Shown: positions 33,309 to 41,794 of the stretch, piece after piece
Position numbering within the stretch: the stretch's first letter is position 1
Layout: every line of letters starts with the position of its first letter
NCBI GenBank assembly: GCA_022376925.1
Contig: JAIOJX010000032.1
Span: 115,855,979 to 115,919,978 of the forward strand
From: Tragulus kanchil
Lineage: Eukaryota; Chordata; Mammalia; Artiodactyla; Tragulidae
Length of the DNA: 64,000 nucleotides
Reading direction: 5' to 3'
Position numbers and translations under genes: made by a program
The notes under the pieces: generated by a model
Seen by the model: only the letters and a program-made list of their open reading frames with translations
Told to the model about the DNA's origin: nothing
The model's database searches: none

Positions 33309-33449
33309 GAGCCCTGATCTTTAATAAATCCTGAATTATATTTTTAAAAAGTAAGGCACTTTTTGACTCCAGGAAAATAAAAATTTATATATGGTAAGAA
33401 AGGTAATCATAGAACTCTACTTGGCTTGGCTTGAACAGTATTGAATATT

Positions 33450-33900
33450 GAAACACAATCACATGGGGATGATGGGCATGGGGAGGAGGGGATGTGAGAG
33501 AGAAGACCACCTCATTTAGCATGATGCTAAGTCTCAAAAGACAAAATGCCTAAAATGTAGTTGCGTGTGCTAAATCCCATATCACCAAACCGAGACTTAA
33601 TTAGTTTGGGCTCTCCCAGAATGGAATCTTAAACCAGTCAATCAGGAATTGTTTGATCAGCACTAGTAAGGTCATCTGCCTGCTAGACCCCTGGCCTCCC
33701 CTAAAGGAAAGAAACTTTGCTACGACCAACCTGATTTTTGGCCTAGTACAACTTCCTTGTTCCCGCTCCCTTCTGCCTATAAAAGTCTTTGATCTTGTAC
33801 AGCTCCTCTGAGCTCCTTTCTATTGACTGCATTGGACAGTGTTCAATTCATGAATCATTGAAAAAACCCAATAAGATCATTAAAGTTTACTCAGTTGAAG
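33450..33900 (+). mobile_element. Solo LTR of an endogenous retrovirus, class I-like
   Basis: U3-like text leads to a TATA box (CCTATAAAAGTC near 33777), AGCTCCTCTGAGCTCCTTTC, and an AATAAGATC/AATAAA-type poly(A) region near 33870. No internal viral genes lie next to it. Its last bases are repeated by duplication 9. Confidence 0.6.
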
Positions 33901-33904
33901 TTTT

Positions 33905-34135
33905 TTTTAAATATAAATCAAGAAGTAATGTTTAAAATTATAACTTAACCAACAAGGACCTATTGTATAGCACAGGGGACTATGCTCAGGATTTTGTAAA
34001 AACCTATGAGGGAAAAGAATCTGAGGAAGAATATATTTTTATAACTGAGTCACTGAACTATATGCCTGAAACTAACACAACATTGTGAATCAAGTATATG
34101 TCAATACAAATTACTTTTAATTAAAAAAAATACAA
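33905..34135 (+). mobile_element. L1 3' end; second copy about 35080-35306
   Basis: ACAAGGACCTATTGTATAGC, GGGAAAAGAATCTGAGGAAG, AACTAACACAACATTGTGAA are the standard artiodactyl L1 3' end, A-tailed. Confidence 0.8.
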
Positions 34136-34394
34136 TTAGTGATCTAAGAGGCAACAGTATAGTCTGCTATTCTGAAACACAGGCACATCTCCAGTAGAAG
34201 AAATAGCTGAGACTCGACAGCAGTTGATTCTGATGACAGAAACGCGGTGTGAGGTGGGATGTAGAGAAAAAGTGAGCAATAGCTTTTTTTTTTTTTAAAT
34301 TCTATTTAGCACTGTCTTGTGCTTTGAATACTGCCTGTGGTGAGGAGATGCTATTTCTAGAGATCTTGATAAAGACCATTAAAGGATAAGTCAA

Positions 34395-34657
34395 GATGTT
34401 CTCTGGAGGAGGGCATGGCAACCTACCCCAGTGGTCTTGCCTGGAGAATCCCATGGACAGAGGAGCCTGGCGGGCTACAGTCCATAGGGTTGTAATGATA
34501 TTGTATGGTGCATCTCTTTTTTTGTCACTAAATATTCTTTTTTTAAAAATTTTGTTGGCCACACCTCAAGGCACGTGGTATCAGTTGGGATGGAACCCCA
34601 GCCCCCTGGAGTGGAAGCACTCGGAAGTGCCGAGTCTTAACCACTGGACTGTCCCTA
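34395..34657. mobile_element. Bov-A fragment (plus) and tRNA-type SINE (minus); second copies 35567-35828
   Basis: GGGCATGGCAACCTACCCCA to GGGCTACAGTCCATAGGG is Bov-A. TTGTTGGCCACACCTCAAGG to CCACTGGACTGTCCC is an inverted SINE. Confidence 0.8.
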
Positions 34658-36120
34658 AACATTCTATTTTTGGTACAATGTGACATCTAATGCATTATTT
34701 CCAGCTGTTACGTAATAGTATAGTTTACCCATTTTACCTGATCTCCCAGTATGGGATATTAAATTGTACTCACAAAGGATGCTGCAGGTAATGCTCCGTA
34801 AAACAAAATAAGGTCCTTATTTCATGCCATACAGGTAAAAAACACCCTAGGTCATTTGGAATTTAATTGTAAACACTTTAAAAGAAAATACAAGAGTATA
34901 TATTTATAACATTAGGGTAGGGAAAGATTTCTTAGAATCTAGGAAACTTGGGACTTGCCTGGTGGTCCAGTGGAATCCACCTACCAAGGGGAGACACAGC
35001 TTCCATCCCTGGTCCAAGGAGATTCTACATGGCAAGGGGTAACTAATTCTGGAAATCAAGTTTACTCAGTTGAAGTTTTTTTAAATATAAATCAAGAAGT
35101 AATGTTTAAAATTATAACTTAACCAACAAGGACCTATTGTATAGCACAGGGGACTATGCTCAGGATTTTGTAAAAACCTATGAGGGAAAAGAATCTGAGG
35201 AAGAATATATTTTTATAACTGAGTCACTGAACTATATGCCTGAAACTAACACAACATTGTGAATCAAGTATATGTCAATACAAATTACTTTTAATTAAAA
35301 AAAATACAATTAGTGATCTAAGAGGCAACAGTATAGTCTGCTATTCTGAAACACAGGCACATCTCCAGTAGAAGAAATAGCTGAGACTCGACAGCAGTTG
35401 ATTCTGATGACAGAAACGCGGTGTGAGGTGGGATGTAGAAAAAAAGTGAGCAATAGCTTTTTTTTTTAAATTCTATTTAGCACTGTCTTGTGCTTTGAAT
35501 ACTGCCTGTGGTGAGGAGATGCTATTTCTAGAGATCTTGATAAAGACCATTAAAGGATAAGTCAAGATGTTCTCTGGAGGAGGGCATGGCAACCTACCCC
35601 AGTGGTCTTGCCTGGAGAATCCCATGGACAGAGGAGCCTGGCGGGCTACAGTCCATAGGGTTGTAATGATATTGTATGGTGCATCTCTTTTTTTGTCACT
35701 AAATATTCTTTTTTTAAAAATTTTGTTGGCCACACCTCAAGGCACGTGGTATCAGTTGGGATGGAACCCCAGCCCCCTGGAGTGGAAGCACTCGGAAGTG
35801 CCGAGTCTTAACCACTGGACTGTCCCTAAACATTCTATTTTTGGTACAATGTGACATCTAATGCATTATTTCCAGCTGTTACGTAATAGTATAGTTTACC
35901 CATTTTACCTGATCTCCCAGTATGGGATATTAAATTGTACTCACAAAGGATGCTGCAGGTAATGCTCCGTAAAACAAAATAAGGTCCTTATTTCATGCCA
36001 TACAGGTAAAAAACACCCTAGGTCATTTGGAATTTAATTGTAAACACTTTAAAAGAAAATACAAGAGTATATATTTATAACATTAGGGTAGGGAAAGATT
36101 TCTTAGAATCTAGGAAACTT

Positions 36121-36425
36121 GGGACTTGCCTGGTGGTCCAGTGGTTAAGAATCCACCTACCAAGGGAGGAGACACAGCTTCCATCCCTGGTCCAAGGAGA
36201 TTCTACATGGCAAGGGGTAACTAATTCTGTGCGCCACAACTTCTGAGCCCAAGAGCCCTAGAGCCTGTGCACCACAACAAGAGAAGCCACCATACTGAGA
36301 AGCCTTCACACCACAACCAGAGAGTGGTCACCACTCACCGCAGCTAGAGAAAAGTCCACACAGCAATGAAGACCCAGCACAGCCCAAAATAAGTAAATTA
36401 AATTAAATTATAAAATAATAAAGAG
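36121..36425 (+). mobile_element. CHR-2-type SINE; truncated copy 34949-35057
   Basis: GGACTTGCCTGGTGGTCCAG head, GAGCCCAAGAGCCCTAGAGC, GCACAGCCCAAAATAAGTAA tail. Confidence 0.82.
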
Positions 36426-36879
36426 CCAGAAGCGAGGAAGCAGAGACAAAGGGAAAAACTAAGAATTCTTTTTTAATATAGAAATTATTTCACCTGAATG
36501 TGGCTTGAAGTCTCTGTCATTTGAATCAATTTCAAGGTTTGTGAACCACTGTTTAGATAATTATAGAAGTTATTTAAAAAATCTAGAAAGAAGGCTGGAA
36601 ATCCCAAACCATTTCCAGCTATAGTCTCTATTTGGCTTTTCAGGGCTAATGTCTCAGAAGACTTGCCTGCATTCTCTACCTCCTGTGGCCTCCTCCATCA
36701 GCTCCCTGCAATTGGACTTCCATCTCTGTCCCTTTCTTCCCTCCTCCCCGCATACACACTCTATGGTCACCAGAATCTACCCTGCTGTTGAATCCAATGT
36801 GAAACCGTTGGGTGGCGTTTCAGGGGCTCTGAGGAACTCTGGTCCTTTATGTCTCAGGGCAGAAACAATTTATGGAGAG

Positions 36880-37740
36880 GCAAAGTGGTAGATTCAATTC
36901 AGTTTCAGTTCAGTTGAAAATGATAGATAAGAAGTGATTTATTATGAACAGAATAGGATTCTTGTGAAGCTTACAAGTGGGAGGGCGAGAGGGTGATGTG
37001 CTCTGAAAACTCAGTGGGCTACAGTTTTATAATCAAAGGAAAGATGGGCAAGGGGAGAAAGATCACCTTCTTCCTCATTTTTTTTTTTTTTTAATATTTA
37101 TTTGGCTACACTAGGTCTTCGTTGCTGCATGCACTTATTTGCCACATATGGGATCTAGTTCCCTGACCAGGGATCAAACCTAGGCCTCCTGCATTTAGAG
37201 CACAGTGTCCTTGCCACTGGACCACAGGGGAAGCCCCCTTCCTCATTCTTGAGTAGATGGCACACTTCCATTATCAGCTTCTCCTGCAGGTTGGGCAGTG
37301 GAGTTTTCTTGTCCTTACCTGGTAAAGCCAGGACTGTAATGACAATTATGCAAAAATGACATCAGGTCTTAGTACAATGGGGGGTCTTTATTTTGAAATG
37401 TCACCTTTCCATAAATTACTTTTTGCATGTTCAGAGAGCATGTCCGAGCGGGGGGTCAGTAACTTACTGAGCTCCCTGGGCAGGATGTGGGTCTCAGGCC
37501 ACTATGGTTTTATTGTTTGGGGACATGTCTCATGCTTCTGTTGCATGATTTTGTTGCTAAGCAGGCTTGCCTGGTTTTGTGATGAAGTAAACCTGCTTTT
37601 TAAAGTGATCCTTAACTTACTATGGTCTCCCAAAGCCCCCTAAACTTCCCTATCTAAATCCCCTAATGGCATTTCTGAGCTAACTATGTGATTATCCTAT
37701 CCCTACCAAATGGAGTTTGCAGTTCCTGTCTCACTTGATC
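36880..37740 (-). mobile_element. Ruminant ERV LTR, minus strand, split by a SINE
   Basis: From right to left the text has an LTR-like order with CATGAGACATGTCCCC, an AATAAAGACCCCCC poly(A) region (about 37381-37396), and a U5-like end. It resembles the bovine ERVK-type LTR I recall as BTLTR1. A SINE (37078-37238) is inserted. No retroviral genes are seen. Confidence 0.5.
37078..37238 (-). mobile_element. Short tRNA-Glu SINE in the LTR
   Basis: T-run, GGCTACACTAGGTCTTCGTT, GGACCACAGGGGAAGCCC; flanked by CTTCCTCATT (37069 and 37238) as target-site duplication. Confidence 0.82.
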
Positions 37741-38182
37741 ACTCATGCGACAGAACTGAGGGGTCCCTTCTTGAAACTTCTCTTCTGCCGTTGATTTCTG
37801 TGCTGTCCGCTCTGCTGCTTTTCTTCTGGCCTTCCTAATTTCACTGCTTCTGCTGCACCCCTCCCGTAGGCCACTGTTCTCTCTGGGCTTATTCTAGCCT
37901 GTTTTCTCTCCTTACTTTACACTCTTTCCGCCTGGGAGCAATCCTGGCCATCCCCTGGTCCAGGTTGCATCTTATTTTTCTCTGGCCTTACTGCTTAGTC
38001 CTAAACTGTCTTCCAAACTTTTTGTCTTCCATACACCCTCCATACTTTAGCCAGAATAGGTATCCAGTGGTTCCCAACTTAACTTGCATCAAAGTCACAT
38101 GAAGGATTGTTAAAACTCTGATTCAGTAGGTCTGAGGTGCAGAGCAATCATTTGTATTTCTAACGAGTACCCAGGTATGTTG

Positions 38183-38393
38183 GACTTCTTAGGTGTCCCA
38201 GTGGTAAAGAATCTGCCTGTGACATGCAAGAGACGCAAGAAATTTGGCTTGGATCCCTGGGTTGGGAAGATACTCCTGAGTAGGAAACGGCAACTCACTC
38301 CAATATTCTTGCCTGGAACATTCCATGGAGGGAGGAGCCTAGCTGGCTGCTGTCCATGGGACCGAAGAGAGTTGAGCACGACTGAGCTCTGGA
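38183..38393 (+). mobile_element. Bov-tA SINE
   Basis: GGACTTCTTAGGTGTCCCAG tRNA part followed by CTCCAATATTCTTGCCTGGA, the Bov-A part. Confidence 0.85.
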
Positions 38394-38419
38394 CACATAC
38401 ATCCAAGCTTATTAGGTAT

Positions 38420-38615
38420 ATTTTTTAGGGTACCATAGCAAAACACCACAAACTTGGTGGCTTAGAAATGTATCGTCTGACAGTCCTGGAAGCCTCATTT
38501 ATACTAATTACATCTGCAATGACTTTATTTCCAAATGAAGTCACATTCTGTGTACTGAGGGTTATACTTCAACATACGAATTTGGGGGTGGGGCACAATT
38601 CAACTCATAACACTG
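38420..38615 (+). mobile_element. Old dispersed mammalian repeat, family not assigned
   Basis: ACCACAAACTTGGTGGCTTA, GACAGTCCTGGAAGCC and GGGGCACAATTCAACTCATA occur in a common ancient element whose name I cannot fix. Confidence 0.5.
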
Positions 38616-39039
38616 ATAACACCAGATGATGCTGATGCTGCATCTAAGCACTAATTTGATCATATTATTTTCCTTTAAAGCTTTTCAGAGGTTCCTCATT
38701 GCTCTCAAGGTAAATCCAAGGTCTTATTTTGGCACTAAAGACCCAATCTGGTCCCTATCACTTAGCCACTTGTCCTTTCACCACTTAGGCTCACACTGTT
38801 CAAAGTGTCTCTGTCTCGTACGCCCCACCACCCTAACTCTATGGATCATTTCTTGCTCAGCCTGTGTGTCACTGAAATGGTTATCAGTGCTCATCATACA
38901 TACCTGTCTCTTAGGGCCTGGCACGTGGTCTGACACAGCATTCCAAACATTTTTGTTGCATGAATGTATGAAAACAACTATTTTTAGGCCTCTAAAAAAT
39001 TGAATTTTAAATTTTTAATTCAAGAGAAATTTTCATTTT

Positions 39040-39230
39040 GAGTATTATAAAACAAAATCTAAAATAGAGAAGCAACAAGGAATAGCACATGGAATTATAT
39101 AGCACAGGTGATTATAGCCATTATCTCTAATATATATTGTATCACTGGCAAAAATACTGAATCAGTATGCTATACACCTGAAATTAACATAATCTTATAA
39201 ATTAAATATACTTCAGTAAACAAAAATCAG
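39040..39230 (+). mobile_element. L1 3' end
   Basis: AGCAACAAGGAATAGCACAT, TACACCTGAAATTAACATAA, then AAATATACTTCAGTAAAC. It directly precedes the MARCKSL1 retrocopy. Confidence 0.7.
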
Positions 39231-40380
39231 GCATTCTGGTGCAGACGGCAGTGGCGATGCGGCCATAGCTAGCATGTTGGGTGCCCCAATTTCCCCAGGG
39301 AGACCCTCAAGAAGAAGAAGAAATTCCCTTTCAAGAAAACTTTCAAATTGAGTAGCCTGTCCTTCAAGAGAAATTAGGAGGAGGATGGGCTGATCTGTCT
39401 GCCTCCTAACCCACAGAGGAAGAACAGGAGCAGGCTGAGATCCAGCACCTACAGTGAAGAAGGCACTGCCCAGGAAGGAAGGCTGCTGCCTCCGCTGTGA
39501 ACCAGGAGCTCCGGGCCCAAGGGGTAGAGTTAGTGCTTCCTCCAAAGGAAGGGACACAGAAGAGGTATCCACTCCTGTGGGGCCCTACATCATGTAGAAA
39601 ACAGAATGAATAGTTGAGTGGGGCATACGGGTGATCTCTAAGCTGCAAACATTGTGCTATCCTTGTGAGGTCACTCGCTGCCTGGACCTGGTGCCCTGGC
39701 TGCCTTCCTCTGCCCAGAAAGGAAGGAACTGTTGCCCCCAGTCCCATTCCCTCTCTTCCTTTCCCTCCCATGGATCCTTCCATCATTCGTTTGGTCTTCC
39801 TCTTAAGGCCAGGTGAAGATGGTCCCTTGCAGTTGCCCAAGTTAGGTTAGAGATATGAAATGCTCCTACCCTTAGCCCCACCTCTTTTGCTATCCTGACC
39901 ACAGAAGGCAGTTACTGGTTTTCTTTCCCAATGCTTTTCCAAGTAGTTTATGTTTACTCCTCAAATCCCTGATCCAGGTGTGGGGTGCATACACTCCCAA
40001 ACCCTAAATGTTCTGCCTTCCCCTGTTGAGTTTTTAGTCTATTGTACTGGGCTAGTGACAGCCGGGCTGGGGAGGACATTGCCCCTTGTCTAGGTTTATA
40101 TAAATGTCTTAATGAAGTTCAGACCTCCAGTTTGTGAATCAACTGTCTCTTTTTCGATTTGGCAAGCAAGTATTAAGCTTTGGGTTGAGGGGAGGCCTGT
40201 AATGTGAAACAAGGACTTGTCTTTTTCTTTTCTCCTGTCCCATTGTTGTAAATAACTTTTATTGGCCAAACCCAAGATTTTGTACTTTTTTTTGCTAACT
40301 ACTGAAACCATTTTTTCCCCTCCTGGTTTTACTGGAACACTTGGAAAAGGAATCGACGTCGTCCGTTAAAAAAAAAACAA
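39230..40380 (+). pseudogene. MARCKSL1 processed pseudogene
   Basis: The sequence reads KKKKKFPFKKTFKLSSLSFK, the effector domain of MARCKS-like protein 1. Degraded downstream codons with stops follow (a TAG soon after SFKRN), then a long stretch matching the MARCKSL1 3' UTR as I recall it. It ends in an A-tract at about 40369-40380. It is intronless and 5'-truncated. Its 3' end lies about 150 bp before the U5 promoter DSE. Confidence 0.88.
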
Positions 40381-40528
40381 CAAAGTTGAATTTTCTGGTA
40401 AGGCTTGGTGTCTATACTACTGCCAAACTGGTTTCTGCTCCGCCCCCTAGTGGTGGCTCTAGACCGGGCCACCTAACTCCTTAAAGTTTAAGGCATTTCC
40501 AGAAGCGCGAAGTTAGTGACTCAGATTC

Positions 40529-40553
40529 ATTTGCATACCCACAATGCATTGCA
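40529..40553 (+). promoter_or_regulatory. U5 distal sequence element: octamer plus ZNF143/Staf site
   Basis: A perfect octamer ATTTGCAT (40529-40536) directly abuts ACCCACAATGCATTGCA (40537-40553), which fits the ZNF143 (Staf) binding consensus. The pair sits 221-245 bp upstream of the U5 start, the usual DSE distance for vertebrate snRNA genes. Oct-1 and ZNF143 binding is family knowledge. Confidence 0.85.
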
Positions 40554-40711
40554 TTCAGGATCGCTAGAAGGCTTTAAAGGCTAGATCCTTCTTTTTTTCT
40601 TTTCACTAGCCTTCTTTTCCTAAAAAATTAGAGTATTTTCATAGAACTGTCTGAGACGAAGACAGAATTCACTCGCTGTTTGGGGGCGAGGTGGGGAATG
40701 GTTACGAAAAT

Positions 40712-40729
40712 AGTTACCATTGATCCTTT
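40712..40729 (+). promoter_or_regulatory. U5 proximal sequence element (PSE), probable
   Basis: The stretch beginning AGTTACCATTGATCC lies at about -62 to -45 from the U5 start. It shares the TTACC core of the vertebrate PSE bound by SNAPc. There is no TATA box 25 bp from the start, as expected for a pol II snRNA gene. Confidence 0.65.
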
Positions 40730-40773
40730 GGGACTTACAGTCAACCGAGGACTGTGCTCAGCAAGCTCAGCTT

Positions 40774-40890
40774 ATGCTCTGGTTTCTCTTCAGATCGTAT
40801 AAATCTTTCGCCTTTTACTAAAGATTTCCGTGGAGAGAAACAATTCTGAGTTTTTGTCCAATTTTTTGAGGCCTTGCTTTTGCGAGGCTT
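40774..40890 (+). ncRNA. U5 snRNA gene (RNU5D/RNU5F-like)
   Basis: This is the U5 spliceosomal RNA of the tri-snRNP, which aligns exon ends during splicing. The first ~75 nt match vertebrate U5 almost base for base, including the invariant loop I GCCTTTTAC at 40810-40818. An Sm site AATTTTTTG is at 40860-40868 and a 3' stem-loop (AGGCCTTG…GCGAGGCTT) closes the RNA. Complete pol II snRNA promoter elements and a 3' box surround it, so it looks functional rather than a pseudogene. U5 variant genes RNU5D-1 and RNU5F-1 lie at human 1p34.1 beside ARMH1 and KIF2C as I recall. Which of the two this is cannot be decided here. It is single copy in the window. Confidence 0.93.
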
Positions 40891-40898
40891 ATAAACTT

Positions 40899-40911
40899 GT
40901 TAAAAAATAGA
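40899..40911 (+). terminator. U5 snRNA 3' box
   Basis: GTTAAAAAATAGA lies 9 nt after the RNA end and fits the loose 3'-box consensus (GTTTN0-3AAARNNAGA) used with the Integrator complex for snRNA 3' end formation. Confidence 0.75.
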
Positions 40912-41480
40912 TGTGTATTTGAAAACAGGCGTTTCGCACTACTATTTCTTTACGATGATTGTAGTGCTGGTTTGTGTTCCTGATTTACTTTTCAGTATAA
41001 TTGAACTTTACCGTCCTTAAATAAACTAGAGTGTTGGAGTGTGCAGATTGTGCGTGGTGTTTTGGGGGTGTGTCACAAAGCTTTGTTCCAGAAAGGGCGA
41101 ACCTGCGCTGGAAGAACCGCGCTGCTGTGTTTTGCCCCCAGCGACCACATAGTTCACAGAGACGGAGGCTACACTTTGTCCCTTCGAGTTCAATGGGAGT
41201 CCGCAAAGCATAAACTTGAACTGCCTACTGTGCCTGGCACGGAGCTCCATTACCTGTGGAATACCCGGTTAACCTGGTTTTGTTTGGGTCTCGAATTAAA
41301 AGCTCAGGTTTGAGCGTGTATGCACACAAACTTTTTTTTTTTCTAACATAAACGTTCTTTTCACAGCGGTACTACCAGAGAACCTCAGGCAAGCAAGGCC
41401 CACCTTTCAGGTGTTTTCAACCTCTCAGCGACTTTGGTTATAAGTTTGCACTAGTGCACTGTTTAAAACAGGAAATCCTG
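40912..41480. other. Unassigned stretch after the U5 gene
   Basis: This is moderately GC-rich sequence with several CpGs (41080-41220). I see no second snRNA, no coding exon and no repeat I can name. Confidence 0.5.
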
Positions 41481-41489
41481 GGCATTTCC

Positions 41490-41610
41490 TGATTTCCCTG
41501 TTGATCCAGTGGTTAGGGTTCCGCGCTTCCACTATAGAGTGTACAGGTTCCATCTGTGGCTGCGGAACTAAGATCCTGCAAGGTGGCATGGCGCAACCGG
41601 AAAAAAAAGT
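41490..41610 (+). mobile_element. Short tRNA-Glu SINE
   Basis: GATTTCCCTGTTGATCCAGT, GCGCTTCCAC, GCGGAACTAAGATCCTGCAA, CAACCGGAAAAAAAA. Confidence 0.75.
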
Positions 41611-41794
41611 CTCCAGAATTATCTGTAATTTCCAGTTTTTAAAAAATAAGTTTGTAAAAATAAAAAGCAAGTAATTGCTATTAATTTTAAAAATTGCTAT
41701 AAATTTTAACTTTAAAAGTAAGCTTATGCTACGAGACAATCAAATTCAGTATATTAATACAAACCTTAACTGGATCCTCAACAACAAAAATTAC

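Larger units (their letters stand above)
31858..33350 (+). pseudogene. TRAF4 processed pseudogene, 5'-truncated, split by SINEs
   Basis: Codons from 31858 read KYGYRLQVWAMAAVRAH…, LPGAFDNLLEWPSTCRVTFS, ETFHSDPNWKNFQKPGT and DDAVFIRASIELPQKMVS-stop (32239-32241). This is the C-terminal MATH domain of TRAF4 without introns. Two in-frame stops (32017-32019 and 32107-32109) and small in-frame deletions disable it. 3' UTR-like sequence continues to about 32692. It resumes after the SINEs at 33317 with a TTAATAAAT poly(A) signal and an A-rich end. GAGCCCTG at 32685-32692 and 33309-33316 is the target-site duplication of the inserted SINE block. Confidence 0.9.
33883..36229. repeat. Direct duplication 9 (unit ~1171-1175 bp)
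   Basis: 33883-35057 is repeated at 35058-36229. The left copy ends within a SINE and lacks TTAAGAAT after the SINE head, which the right copy has. Confidence 0.95.

Noticed and set aside
32664..33317. 217-codon open frame, plus strand
   Set aside because: It is the translation of two adjacent minus-strand CHR-type SINEs; the same GPPLLLVFHF/CGPPIAVASV-type peptides recur at 25287, 28352, 45104, 55170 and 62083. This is repeat coding potential, not a gene.
33450..37740. Possible endogenous provirus between the LTRs at 33.5 kb and 37.7 kb
   Set aside because: The LTRs are of different types and opposite orientation. The DNA between holds L1 ends and SINEs with no gag, pol or env-like frames. 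They are separate solo LTRs.
41031..41313. Open frames in the CpG-containing stretch after U5
   Set aside because: Overlapping short frames on both strands, no splice context and no recognisable protein; no second U5 or other snRNA was found there.
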